Shown in pieces: positions 31,690-43,140 of a stretch of 64,000 bases of DNA (positions are counted from its first letter, which is position 1; each line of letters opens with the position of its first letter). The notes beneath the pieces are model-generated. The model worked only from the letters and a program-made list of their open reading frames with translations, did not search any database and was not told where the DNA came from. The position numbers and the translations under genes were made by a program. The DNA is from Aricia agestis (Eukaryota; Arthropoda; Insecta; Lepidoptera; Lycaenidae), in contig NC_056415.1 of assembly GCF_905147365.1 (NCBI RefSeq), positions 12,232,001-12,296,000 on the forward strand, read 5' to 3'.

Positions 31690-32160
31690 GACTAGATGAC
31701 GTCCGCAACTTCGTTCGTATATCGCGCGGGAACCGTACATTTTTCCAGGCACGGTCGAAGCCCCCCCCCGATGTACGGTCACAGGGGGCATGCCCCCCCC
31801 CCCCCCCCAAATCTAAGGTCAAATTGAAAAATTGAAAAATCTTGCTAAATAATAAAAGGAAATTTCTAGCTATGCTATGCTTTGCTATGCGTCCGTCATC
31901 ACCACTGCGTCCGACCTTAGACAGCTGCTGTCAACCCAGAACCGTCCGAGGGCGCAGATAAAAAAAAATTGTGTAGTGACTAGAGAGTAACAGCCCCCCC
32001 CCCCAATTTTAGGCTGCGACCGCGCCTACATCTTTCCGAGATAAAAAGTATCCAATGTCCTTTACCGGTTCAGCGGTTTGGGCGTGGAAAGCGAAAGGTA
32101 GGAAATAGACAGACGGACAGACAGACAGACACACTTTCGCAATGTAATATTAGTATGGAT
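31690..32160 (+). mobile_element. RTE-like LINE 3' tail interrupted by a hAT MITE
   Basis: 'CTAGATGACGTCCGCAACTT' to 'CCGTACATTTTTC' resumes at 32029 with 'CATCTTTCCGAGATAAAAAGTATCC', and runs to the ACAG tract and 'TTCGCAATGTAATATTAGTA' terminus. Confidence 0.75.
31746..32028. mobile_element. hAT-type MITE family 'CAGGCGCGGTC', copy 1
   Basis: It begins CAGGCACGGTC and ends GACCGCGCCTA, contains two long C tracts and 'AAATCTAAGGTCAAATTGAA', and is flanked by CATTTTTC / CATCTTTC (31738-31745, 32029-32036; 7 of 8 bases agree). Confidence 0.82.
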
Positions 32161-33209
32161 GTAAGAATTAAGATATTTCACTAGCTGACAAAAAATATTT
32201 TAACTGTGCAGTTTTAGAAAGTCGACGATTGGAATAAATGTCACTGTCAGACAGTTTTTGTGAATAAGGGCGGATTCGACCAAACTGGAGTAAAATTTTA
32301 CTCGAGTATAACTGTCTCCTAATCTAATAAATAAATCTAAGAGTTAGTTAGTTTTGCGTTTTTCCCACTTCTAATCCAAGAATGAGGTAATTACACGGGC
32401 GTGAATATTTACACGGGCTATTTTGGCGGAGCAAATAATAATGTGAGAATAGTTGTACAAAGGGTTCAACTGTCACGGTCGGTGTCATTGCGAACTATAA
32501 TTGACATTTTATTTCATACTCTTTGAGTAACTTGGTAAAATGCAAACGATAATACCCTAGAGTAAATTAAAGTGTAATGTAAAATTATTATCATGATAGT
32601 TATACTCGTGTAACTTCAAGTTTGGTCGAATCGGGCCTAACTAGTCGTAAAACTAATCGAAAATACGTTAACCCACTTAACTTTTAAAAACTTCTAGAAT
32701 TTCGTGAAAATGGAGTCCTGAATTGAAAAATCTTATGAGAAAAGACTTTGATGTGAATGTTATCACCACTGACACATAAGGCTTTATAACATTACATAAC
32801 AAATTGTCTGAATTCCCACATTGAGTTAATAGACCAGTCAACCTTTTATATTACAAATCAATAATTGCGTCTAATGCCAGGACATAGCATCACCGAGCGC
32901 ATCCGCTTATTGTTAGTATTTATTTATTAATATATTATTGTGTAATATATTGTGACATTGTTTACAATAAGTCTATGAGTCATTTAGTATTTACATAACA
33001 GCTTTTAAGATTTTCGCACACTAGCGCTAACTCTAATAAAATCTTTTAACATCCACACTTTGGCGCAGCCAGTACGTGCAGCCTTGGTTCTTAGGTTTTC
33101 TAGTCGGAGTTAAAAGACAATTTGCAATTATTTTGAATATGAAGTTTTAAACACTCATCATAGTCGATCATAGTCGAAACTGTTACAAAATATCCTAATG
33201 GACATTTCG
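32161..33209. other. AT-rich stretch, nothing recognised
   Basis: No exon. Short words near 32275-32330 and 32625-32640 ('TTGGTCGAATCGGGCC') are inverse to each other ('GGCGGATTCGACCAAACT') and may mark the ends of an old ~360-bp element. Confidence 0.3.
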
Positions 33210-33400
33210 ATGTATAAATAAAAAATCGGTCAAGTGCGAGTTGGACTCGCGCACGAAGGGTTCCGTTCCACAATAGAGCAAAAATAGGCATAAAATTATG
33301 CTTTTTTGTATGGCAGCCCCCTTAATTATTTCATTTATTTTAATTGTTTTATAAATTATTAAAAACAAATAAAATTAAATATTTCGTGAATATTTCAAGT
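33210..33400 (+). mobile_element. Interspersed 'GGCCAAGTGCGAG' family, 5' part
   Basis: 'CGGTCAAGTGCGAGTTGGAC', 'GCGCACGAAGGGTTCCGT' and 'TTTTTTGTATGGCAGCCCCC' in canonical order, truncated after about 190 bp. Confidence 0.75.
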
Positions 33401-33416
33401 ACATAATATATATTTA

Positions 33417-34165
33417 TTGATAATATTTATTGAATGGGGTAGACGTAACTTAGTCCAATTCAACCCCGTCAAGACACAAGTCTGCGCGTTTACCACTAAA
33501 AAGTCACCAATGGTCGTAAATCCTTGTTTTGAGGGCACATCTTTAACCATCTCCCCTAGCATTGAAATACTTGTCGTTAACATATCAAGCGAAGTCCAGT
33601 TTCGATGTCATCTAGAGGTTAAGGCCAAGTTAGCCTCGAAGAAGCTTGGCGTTCTTAACAGAGCGAGACAGTACTTCAGTCCGTACCAACGCCTACAACT
33701 CTACAAGGCGCAAGTTCGGCCTCATATGGAATATTGTTCTCATCTCTGGGCAGGGGCGCCAAAATACCAACTGCTACCTCTGGATCGTATCCAACGAAGG
33801 GCCACTCGAATTGTTGACTGCCATAGTGATTCAAACAGCTTGGACCCCTTGGAATTACGCCGAGATGTAGCTTCACTCTGCATCCTCTATCGGTTGTATC
33901 ACGGGGAGTGCTCTGAGGAATTGTTCGGAATCATACCACTTAAACTTGCAACTTTTCGCCATCGTCCCACGCGAAAAATATACTATCCTCATCACCTTGA
34001 TGAGTGGCAGTCTTCCCCCGTGCGTTTCTCGCGTAACTTTCTGCCACGCACTGTAAAACTCTGGAACGTTAGAAGAGCTGCAGATGCGTTGACACTTTCA
34101 ACAGTAAGTGTCCATGGGCGACGGTAGTTGCTTTCCATCAGGTGACCCGTTTGCAATGGGCCTTT
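33417..34165 (+). mobile_element. LINE fragment: reverse-transcriptase C-terminal region and 3' end
   Basis: An open frame of 236 codons (33417-34127) lacks the catalytic YADD block but reads through the region that follows it in CR1/Jockey-like non-LTR elements: 'LVQFNPVKTQVCAFTTKK', 'LASKKLGVLNRARQYFSPYQ', 'LYKAQVRPHMEYCSHLW', 'DRIQRRATRIVD', 'PVRFSRNFLPRTVKLWN'. It ends 'VSVHGRR', the tail shared with copies at 20736, 39722 and 45270, but the usual segment between 'LWN' and the tail is shortened. It is followed by 'CCATCAGGTGACCCGTTTGC'. This is a 5'-truncated dead copy; the open frame probably reflects recent insertion rather than function. Confidence 0.88.
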
Positions 34166-34619
34166 GTATTTTACGTTACCTACTACCTGCATCAGCCTTT
34201 AAATCAATTACTATTTACTAACATGATAGTGCTAAGTATTATTTGTATACTACTATAGTCACTAGACGAAGCTAGCGCAATATGGCTAAGTCGGCAATAA
34301 AGTTTTCGCAATAACTCGCTAACAGATACGAGGTACGATGCTAGGAATATTGTTTTTGACATACTAACCTTTTGACAATTTAAAATGTATGCATTTTCAA
34401 TGTTGCAATTACATAATGACTGGTTTCAATAGGCCCAGAGCCAGTCTAGGTTAAAGATGGTACATTAAGTACTTAATTATGATATTTATTTTCAGCATTA
34501 TAAACATGGATGGATATATTATGGGTTTGACAACCATGATTGGCGCAGTGGTTATTGGCGCTCATATTTCATAAAATGTGGGGACGAAATGCAGTAAAAG
34601 AATCTACAGTAGGTACTAT

Positions 34620-34935
34620 CAGAGAAGTTGATTCCTACAGGCGCGGTCTCAGCCTGAAATTTTGGGGGGGGGTCACTCAGTAGCCACTACACTATTTTTT
34701 TTTCTCGGACGGTTCTGGGTTTTATTTTATTTTCAATTTTACCTTACATTTTCGGGGGGTCATGTCCCCTGTGACCCCCCCCCCCTTCGGACTGCGCCTG
34801 GATTCCTATGCAGACTATGGGGAACCTACGTAGTTTAGTCGTGTTACGTCAAACCCAGCCGACAGATCACAATTAACATTGAATTGTGACGACCGACCAA
34901 GTGACGTTGGTCTGTCAACTGCCTAGGAATCAATT
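34620..34935. mobile_element. MITE family 'TTTGGTCG...', copy 2, interrupted by a hAT MITE
   Basis: 'CAGAGAAGTTGATTCCTA' is followed after the insert by 'TATGCAGACTATGGGG' and 'TTAGTCGTGTTACGTCAAA', to 'GACCAAGTGACGTTGGTC'. The flank 'TATCAGAGAAGTTGATTCC' is the same as at the copy near 10707, so those bases belong to the element. Confidence 0.8.
34638..34800. mobile_element. hAT-type MITE family 'CAGGCGCGGTC', copy 2, exact 8-bp target duplication
   Basis: The ends are CAGGCGCGGTC and GGACTGCGCCTG in a 163-bp unit, flanked exactly by GATTCCTA (34630-34637 and 34801-34808). It is nested in the MITE at 34620-34935. Confidence 0.9.
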
Positions 34936-34993
34936 TCCTTGTTGGTACATACGTTCTACTTTAAAACCTAAAATGTCTTCTCGTATTATGTAT

Positions 34994-35220
34994 ACTAGCT
35001 ATTTGACCGAGCTTTGCTCGGTATTCGATAAAACACGAATAAAATGACATTTTCTAAAAATGATTCCTAGCTAGATCGATTTATCGCCCTCGAAACACCC
35101 TATATACCTATGGTACTAAATTTCATGAAAATCGTTGGAGTCGATTCCGAGATCCCAATTATATTTATTATAATATATACTTATACAACAATTGCTCGTT
35201 TAAAGATATAAGATATGTAA
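34994..35220 (+). mobile_element. Dispersed repeat 'TAGCTATTTGACCGAGC', copy 2
   Basis: Same family as 15610-15898, opposite orientation, with an unexpanded TA-rich segment. Confidence 0.8.
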
Positions 35221-36334
35221 AAAAGATTTAATTAGTGATGAAACCTAGAATATTATATCCTCTTGTTAATTATAGTTTTGACTACAATTACTGCAAAGAA
35301 AAGCATGTCAGACATCATTTTGAATATTTGCATTTGCTGCCTTTGCATGCATTTTCATTACCTGATTGAATAAGACCAAATCTTCCCAAAATCCATTCAG
35401 AAAATGAATTTAAACAAGAAACAATTCGTAAGTCAGAGTAATACAAAACATTTAACCACGGGTTAAAGTGTGTGTGATGTGTCCGGTGTCAAAATTCCCT
35501 TAACCGGGTTAGGCATAAACTTTATGTTGCGGTTATTATGGCCATATTTTACTGTATATTATTATTTATGAAACGAAATTAACTTGTGCGAGAACATTTC
35601 GCATATCTTCGGAATGCCAGCTCCTCATTTGTTATTTGATATCCAACTCAATAAATATAAAAATTCTTGTAACTAAAATATGATTATAGATAAAGAACAC
35701 TTTTTATGAGGCACGCGACCGTACGTTGTGACTCATTTTGGTTGTTACAAAACCGCATAAATTAAAACTGTCCGTTACTCTGCCGCGTCGCCTCACCCGT
35801 GGTTTGTTACCTGCATGCTATCAGACCTTAAAAAACTATTTTGTGTTGACAACTCTCGAGCTGAACTACTTCACAGGCGAGAAGTCTAATTTGAACACAA
35901 AAGTGGGCTTCAACTTGCACGGACCTATGTCACCTGCGGCAGTCAGGTAAAACTATCCATACATTATAACAGGGGTCACAAAATGGCGAACCGCGGTCCG
36001 CATCCGGACCGCCGACCCATCGTGTGCGGACCAAGCATGTTCGAAGATGATCTTCGTTCATCTTAGGACTTCAACATCTCCGATTTAATGTCAATATGCA
36101 GCCTCTTCACAGCGATTACACCAATATTTCACCCCAAACTTCAGAGAGATAATTGGCTACAAAAATGGTTACTTTTCTCATTGATATCTAAATAAATACC
36201 TATGTAATTTCCGTAATTACCTTTGTTTAATTTTTTTTTTAAATATAAAATGTATGGACCGCGAAGGTCATTTCATGTCTTAAAACGGACTCCGAGCGAA
36301 ACTAATTGCATTTTAACATAATATTAATGGCGGG
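35221..36334. other. Unassigned stretch with a possible hAT end
   Basis: A 70-codon plus-strand frame (35738-35950) is not recognised. At 35970-36010, 'CAGGGGTCACAAAATGGCG' and 'CGGTCCGCATCCGGACCG' resemble a hAT terminus; no matching right end was found. Confidence 0.35.
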
Positions 36335-36545
36335 CTTACATTATTCCAATCCATTTATCCATTCCAACGTTCGATTACTACTAGAATACTATAAACGGGC
36401 TCTGGAATGCACTGGAATGCTATTCATTAATTCCAGTGTCAGTTTACATTTCATACAATCCATTATCCAGCATTAGATATGCAATCTTATGCTGGATAAT
36501 GGATTGTATGCAGAGAGAGATTGCAGAGGATTGGAATAATCTAAA
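36335..36545. mobile_element. MITE family 'CCAATCCA...GGATTGGAATAAT', copy 2
   Basis: ATTATTCCAATCCA at the left and GGATTGGAATAATCT at the right are inverted; the interior shares 'TGGAATGCACTGGAATGCT' with 15127-15295. It lies about 100 bp past the stop of gene C. Confidence 0.78.
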
Positions 36546-36644
36546 GTTTTAACTAGCCTTAATTCATAGTATGACACCAGTTCATTTGACGCCTAAAACA
36601 ATGATAGGGTAAAGATATGAAACCAAATATTTTCTTATACATAT

Positions 36645-39600
36645 TTATTGGTTCTGCGAGGCTATTCTGATGGTCGGCTTGTATCCCTTCTCGTCGGCTG
36701 TGAAGGTAACTATGTACTGCGTGCCATCAGGACTGTAGTAGGAGTAGGAGCCCTTGACTCCTATACCCTGGTGGTCTCCAACTGTGATGAGATGGGCTTC
36801 CTCCTGACGTGAAACACCGTCGCTCGTCTCGAAACTGAAATAAAAGAAATTTTAAAGTACTACTATATTCTTTACGTCTTGTGACTGTGCTAAAAATATT
36901 AAAGAACTTATAATATTACTTTATCATTTGTGTCTATAGTAGGTATATGCGAAAGTTGTGCGTACAGTACAAGCAATGACAGGTGAACCTATTTAGATGA
37001 AGTTTGGTATGGATTTTATAGTCCGAAGAATGGACAACGTCGTGGGCAAAATTTTGTGCGGACAAATGTTAGTTTCACTGCTTAACCGATTATAATGAAC
37101 TTTACTGTGAATTTTAGTCACAGAAAAGGTCGATAATTTTTTTTATTACAGCGCAGTGTATGTCGCAGTGTACGAGTATGTGCAAAATACGCAAAAAGGT
37201 CGCGGACAACATCATTTGTTATAAATTTGTAACACCTAAGTGACAAGGGCGATGCTAAATAAACCTAGAAACTACGCTTGTTCTAATGTAACTAGCTTCT
37301 AAAAACGTATTCATTTTAACACAAATTTTAAATCTGATAATATTTATAGACTTACTGATTTGAGACTTCTTTTCTGGCAAATTGATACAAATGTTTAGTA
37401 AGTCTGAGCTGGATCTAATAATTATTTTATGATATTTTTAACTAACTACAATTATACGTCTAGAATGTTTTTATTTTTTAATAACCTAGAAAAATATTTA
37501 ATTTATTAACATTATTGTTTATAAACAGTTATAAAATTAATTTTATAAAATTGTTTAAAAGGTACTTATAAAGATAACCTACTGATTTTTCTACCTACTG
37601 ATAAAAGTATGAGTAGAGTTTCAAGTATTGTTAGATATTATGATAGTAACGAATTTTGGCGGCTTTTTCAGAAAAAAATCCTAGTGAAATTAGGATTTTT
37701 TTCTGAAAAACGTTTTTTACTTTTTATGCCTTACCATACAAAGTAAGTATGTAATTATAGGATGATATTATATTTTTAAGGATGGTTAATAATTCCTTTT
37801 TTTCGACTTTTTTTTACCCAGCACTCAGCAGTAGCACACGATAATATGTTACTTGTTAGTAAAAAAATATTAGCGCCTAAGCAACCATGACATACGCGTA
37901 CGTAACTTAAACAATATCTTATAGTAGTCTGCTAAAAAGTTTAGGTTTTAGCGCATTAGCGCGTTTCATTGGTTATCAAAAAGAAAAGAATGCCCAGTCC
38001 CTTTAAGAAACTTGACGTATGAGTCAGGTCAAAAGAAATCAGGCACATTCTCAAAACTGGGCATTAGAAATACCAATTATTATTGATTTTGTCAAAAACA
38101 AATAAATCTGACACTCACTTAAACTTATATCCTTCAGCGTTGACTAGAGACTTCTCTGTGACGATTTGGGCGGTCCTGGTGGTTTCCTGCGCCTGCGCAC
38201 TTATTGCCGCAACCGCCGCTGCGACGGTTAACATTTTCTGAAAGGTAAATCGGTAGATGGTAAAAAAGGAATAGATGGTAAACCAGTTAGGGCCTGTTTC
38301 ACCACTTCCTGATAAAGCGCCGGATAGGCTATCCACAACTTTTTTTGACAGATTCTCCATTCTCTATCTGTCAAGTTAAGTGGATAGCCTATCCAGCACT
38401 TATCAGGAAGTGGTGAAAAAGGCCCTTAATATCATAAATTTATATACCTAACTGGTTATTGTAAATTAAGAAATTAAAAAAAACGCCGCCAAACAACTTT
38501 AATAAGTAATGGAATAATATTTACTGACTTTAAGTTTAAATAACTCCTAAGTGTAAATTGATATTTTAGTCATTGATGATTGTTGTCACTTCTTTTGAAT
38601 TTTGTATCGCCAAGTCACTGATTGTCTCGATTTGGTTCGCTGTGAATTGTTATGTGAAATCATGGTGAAATCCAACATCTATACCTACATTATTATACAT
38701 ATATCTACATTAGCGGTCCCCCGACACACCTTGACAACAATTATGGACTAAAATATCACTTTACACTTAGGAATTATTTAAACTTAAAGTTGAACTATTA
38801 TCTATTCTGTACTTAAAGTCAGTAAATATTATTTCATTACTTTTTAAAGTTGTTTGGCGCGGTTTTTTTTTTAATTTCTTAATTTTATTTTATTTCATGC
38901 TTTTTAAACTTGTGTTGGTTATAATATTCCTATCAACAGGATCATATCCCAATGAATACCATCTATGAATGTCCTGTTGGAGGCTTTTGGATGCGGCCTA
39001 TGAGTCAAAACAGCTCCATAATTATGATCCCAAAGTGGAGGTTTCACCTCCACTTTGGGTTCATATGGAGCTCGGCTCCTATAGAATCCAGGTGATGCTG
39101 CAGCAGCAGCATGCAAATATTTACTGTTTATCTACATCTACTTCTACTTGTCGCAATTAAAATGAGCCTAAGTACGAAACCATTGCTCTAAGTTGGTGAG
39201 GAGTTGGGTATCCTATTGATTACCAGGTGATGCTGCAGCACCAGGTCAACTTTCTATTAATGTGTATATCATAAATGTCACGAACAGAATATTATAATTT
39301 TAGTTTAGTAAAATTAGCTATTTTGAGAGCTAAGTTTAAAATATAAATAAAATACCTACATCTAAATAATTATGCCTAAATATTTCATTTATTTTTAAAG
39401 TAAGGACTCCGGCCATGTCACAACCAGAATCGCATCCATATAAAAATAATGGAAGACAAATGAAGGCACCGAACGTTACATGTTCTTGCGTATTGGAACA
39501 CTTAAGTGTTCATGATCCAATATAATACTATCTTTATTATACTTTAAACAAGACAATAATAATATTTATTCATATTAGTAGGTTTCTTACGAATATTATT

Positions 39601-42083
39601 AATATTATATCCAAGAAATTTAGTATGTTTGAAGGGATAAGAAAATATCTAACGAGCTCTTCCTGGAAAACCACGCATGTTAAGCCTTTTCTCTTTCGTC
39701 TAAAATAAAATAAAATAATGTTTTTTTTTATGAAACGAGTAAACGGGTAACCTGATGGAAAGCAACTTACGTCGCCCATGGACACTCGCAGCATCAGAAG
39801 AGCTGCAGGTGCGTTGCCGGCCTTTTAAGAGAGAATAGGGTAATAGGGGAGGGTAGGGACGGGAATAGGGGAGTGTAGGGAAGGAAATAGGGCAGGGGAT
39901 TGGGCCTCCGGTAAACTCACTCACTCGGCGAAACACAGCGCAAGCGCTATTTCACGCCGGTTTTCTGTGAGAACGTGGTTAATTTTCCGGTCGAGCCGGC
40001 CCATTCGTGCCGAAGCATGGCTCTCCCACGTGTAAATGGGTTTCAACATTTAAAATGGGTATCAACTTACATTTTTTGAACGTTGAATCTATTCTCTATA
40101 TAATACTACTCACCTTCAGACTCTTAGCTCGGTTGACGGTTACCAGGTACTTTTACTTAAAGTAAGCCCAAAAAAAGTGAGAATACCAACAGAACATTCA
40201 AAAGATAATGACAACACGGCTGAGTTATAAAAGTTTAACCGGGTTTTTTAGGGTTTTGTTTGAGCCGTATAATATGTTTATTTTTATACATAATAATATA
40301 ACACCTCCACTTTACTGTTATAGTATTGACCTTGCTTCATTTTATTACGTATTTTTTCAGGTTGTTGACCAGGATATTCGTATATTTATTTTTGTACGCA
40401 TTTTTAATGTGTTAGAGGTCGATATACGTAGTAACAACGGAAATTGTAATGGCTTTTATTGCTTGTATTTATCAAATATTACGCAATTATTAAATAATAA
40501 AGAAACAAAACGTTTAATAATATTTTCATCATAATGAATACTAGGTTACCTACTACTACTACTATGCTAGAATGTTAAACATATTAAATGTATGTTTATT
40601 ATTTAGCTCCAAATCCTATTTCCAAAATTCTAATAGTTCATTGACCTTTCTTCGCCTTTTTTGATCAGACTTCGCCCACAATAATATGTAACATTAATCT
40701 TAAAATATATTTCAGCTTTAAAGATTTTCGAGGACACTACGAAGATCTACTGTAATAATATATAGGCTTAAAAAGTCATGACTCATGACCATAGGTGCCA
40801 TCAATAATAATTTTCCAGACTTTTTGAGGATATTTTTTTTTAAATTCTATAATAGATCCATCAACCTCTAATTTTTCCTGTCGTTACTGTGGTCGTCAAT
40901 GTCGCTCACGTATGGGCTAGCACAGTCATGAAAAGAGCTGTAACACAGACCAATACGCCGTAAATCGTCTGACACAGACGTAAAGGCCAATGAATAATAG
41001 ATCATAAGCTACGAGTACTTGAAAGTGTTATGTAGTTTATAGATGCCCGTTGGGCGTTGGCCCTCACCAAATCGGAGATTCCTGAGTTCTTATAATAATT
41101 AATACCTACTCGTCAAACAATTGCCTACGTATGTAAATTGAAGGGCTAGCCTTCAATTAAAGATTGTGCGAGATTTTATTTTCAATTCAATTGTAAGAGA
41201 AATTTTCTTAGTTCCTGTCTAAATTTAATACTTATAATCGGCAGAATTATAAGTATTAAATTAAGTATTTTATTACAGTATTTTATATATGTCTGTATGA
41301 ATGTACTTATATATAAGTATAAAAATATTATTATGTATATGTATAAGTTATATATTATATTATGACAATATATATTGTAGAATTATAGTATATATAAGGT
41401 CTAGTATTTATTATCATATTTATAAGTGTATAAAGTATATTTTATCATGTTTTATCTGAATGTTTTCATTTTTTTTTCTACACAGAAAGCACCTGTGATG
41501 TTGGTTTTGTCTCTGTTACCACCCAATGGTTGACTGGTAGAAAATGCCATATGGCATTAAGTCCGCCATTGTACAATGTGCAAGAAGTGTAATAAATAAA
41601 TAAAAATAAATAAATAAATTTATTATATTATTATACCCTCATATAAATAAGATTTATTATACACTCATATAAATAAGCTTTCTAAGTAACCAAACATCCG
41701 AATCTTATATCAACAGTTTTTCTAAATGGCTCATAAAATAAAATAAGTGTCTTTATTTAAATTCAGCTGATGCTTCACACAAGAATGTAAGATATTTTTC
41801 CATCCACTTCTTTAATTGCTTTATGTTTTCGTTGACATTTTGCTAAAATCCTAATATTCTCTACCCGAGGGTCGTACCCACGACCCCAGAAACGAGGTTC
41901 ATTACCTACTGAAAAGTATGAACTTAAAAATTTATAATAAAATCATAGAGAACACTTGACATTCGTAAAATTTACGACACAAACATAATATGTTTTATAT
42001 GCAAAATCGGCTTTTTATTATAATCGTGGTTTTATTAGTTAATAAATAAAACAGCTGAACGTTTTACTTACCAGCGCGAACAT
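36645..42083 (-). CDS. RR-1 cuticular protein (gene C), 3 exons
   Basis: Predicted secreted chitin-binding cuticle protein. Minus-strand exons are 42072-42083 (MFAL), 38119-38237 and 36645-36834, with GT/AG borders (GTAAGT, GTGAGT donors); the second intron splits an Asn codon after base 2. The CDS is 321 nt, 106 residues. The signal peptide is MFALKMLTVAAAVAAISAQA. The domain runs from 'GYKFNFETSDGVSRQEE' through 'GVKGSYSYYSPDGTQYIVTF' to 'DEKGYKP'. Exon 2 has exactly the length (119 nt) of gene A exon 2. An in-frame ATG two codons into exon 2 would give a shorter start (MLTVAAAVA...), and a GTGAGT donor at 40108-40113 could supply a non-coding first exon instead, so the start is inferred from the family plan. 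CCAATAAATATG overlaps the stop codon. Confidence 0.85.
37664..37710. repeat. Perfect 20-bp hairpin in gene C intron
   Basis: Arms 37664-37683 and 37691-37710 (TTTTTCAGAAAAAAATCCTA and inverse), loop GTGAAAT. The left arm contains a TTTCAG acceptor-like word on the plus strand, opposite to the gene. Confidence 0.92.
38289..38426. mobile_element. MITE family 'AGGGCCTGTTTCACCACTT', copy 3
   Basis: It has 30-bp inverted ends (AGGGCCTGTTTCACCACTTC and inverse) with TTA on both sides (38286-38288 and 38427-38429, the right one read as TTA in CCCTTAA). It lies in gene C intron 1, 50 bp from exon 2. Confidence 0.85.
38455..39290. mobile_element. Foldback composite related to 16735-17165
   Basis: About 130-bp arms at 38460-38590 and 38735-38885 are inverted ('CGCCAAACAACTTTAATAAGTAATGG' type, 'TGACTTTAAGTTTAAATAA'). 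They are followed by 'CTGCAGCAGCAGCATGC', 'AAGTTGGTGAGGAGTTGGG' and 'CAGGTGATGCTGCAGCACC'. A 14-bp perfect hairpin (39029-39042 with 39046-39059, loop TTC) lies inside. Confidence 0.7.
39722..40033 (-). mobile_element. LINE 3'-end / derived SINE, copy 2
   Basis: Same modules as 20736-21062, about 300 bp, minus strand, with its A-rich end at the left. It lies in gene C intron 1. Confidence 0.85.
40108..40260 (-). promoter_or_regulatory. Possible alternative non-coding first exon for gene C
   Basis: On the minus strand, CTGAAG is followed by GTGAGT (donor at 40108-40113), with a TTTTATAA box near 40228-40235. The intervening sequence carries only a 15-codon upstream open frame. It could drive a transcript using the ATG in exon 2. 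Evidence is motif-level only. Confidence 0.25.
40261..41461. other. AT-rich part of gene C intron 1, nothing recognised
   Basis: The stretch 41230-41420 is very rich in TATATA words. The 108-codon frame at 40208-40534 is not recognised. Confidence 0.3.
41462..41625 (+). mobile_element. LINE 3' tail with (AAAT)n
   Basis: 'GTTGACTGGTAGAAAATGCC', 'ATGGCATTAAGTCCGCCATT' and 'AATAAATAAATAAAAATAA' form the standard tail of a common lepidopteran LINE; 5' truncated. Confidence 0.8.
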
Positions 42084-42125
42084 TTTTTTTTATTTTTTTT
42101 TTATACGATCACGAGTGTTAACTTA

Positions 42126-42131
42126 TTTTAT
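42126..42131 (-). promoter_or_regulatory. TATA-like box of gene C
   Basis: ATAAAA (in CATAAAATAAG) on the minus strand, about 45 bp before the ATG, a placement similar to gene A. Confidence 0.5.
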
Positions 42132-42139
42132 GAATGCTA

Positions 42140-43000
42140 GGTGGAGAAGATATTTCTTCTTAAATACTTGAGTTTGTTTGCCGACGGTATGGCCAAATAC
42201 ACTGCGTAATAGAGGTGATAACATATATCAGTGTTGCAAGCTCGAATTGTCACTTGCAGCCTGCAAGGACGCCAATATTGTCTTTGCTTGGCCCGAATGA
42301 GTATTGTTTAAGAAATTCGTAACACGCTTTACCTTATATGCATCATTGAATCACTTTTTAAACACCATCAAAGCCTGGTTGGTAATTAAAAAGGTACACT
42401 CGAGTAAGAGGGTATAAAATATGATAATGGGCTTTAAATTTTAAATAAGTTTCTTTAAGAGCAATTTTATTACATAATTTTAAAGACATTACTTTAGTTT
42501 GTAACGTTTTTGAGAACAATTTTATTAGATAATTGAAAAAAAAAATATTTCATTTGCGTGAGAGTGTAATTTACATACGGGAGAAATAACCTCTACCAGG
42601 ATCTCGTCTAATGACTCACTCACACATTCACAAACTTAGTGAACTACTCATATCTTTGCTTATTAAAAACATTATCTTAGGAATAAAGTTAAATGTTCCT
42701 TTTACAACCACAGCTCAGGCAGCTGCTACAACGATGCTTTGGAATAAGCTAAACAAAAGTAACGCTGCCTTCAGGTTTTTCAGGTGACACACACTTGGGT
42801 CATCTTTGTTTTTTACCCACGTCCTCTCTGAAAATGTCATCCAAGTATAGGCAGCTCTACATAATGTAAAGATCTATTGGACACTACAAACTACAGTGGT
42901 CTACAGTTCACGATGGCCTGCATTAGGTCTTTGTGTACTGGGGGCTTTATAATCAGATTTAATCGTCAATTATGCGGTAAATAAAAATGCCGAACAAGTA
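42140..43000. other. Spacer between genes C and D, nothing recognised
   Basis: Upstream flank of gene C and downstream flank of gene D; no repeat family match. Confidence 0.3.
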
Positions 43001-43009
43001 ATAATTTAG

Positions 43010-43015
43010 TTTAAT
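43010..43015 (-). terminator. Candidate polyadenylation signal of gene D
   Basis: ATTAAA on the minus strand about 125 nt past the TAG stop of gene D. Confidence 0.35.
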
Positions 43016-43140
43016 AAATAGGAAAAACAGTGCAAAATACAACTAATAATATCGCAATATCGCAGTCTCGTGAGAAATTCGTCAACAATAATACCTTCCG
43101 ACACACACAAATATAGTCCCAATCGTGTTAAACACAGAGT

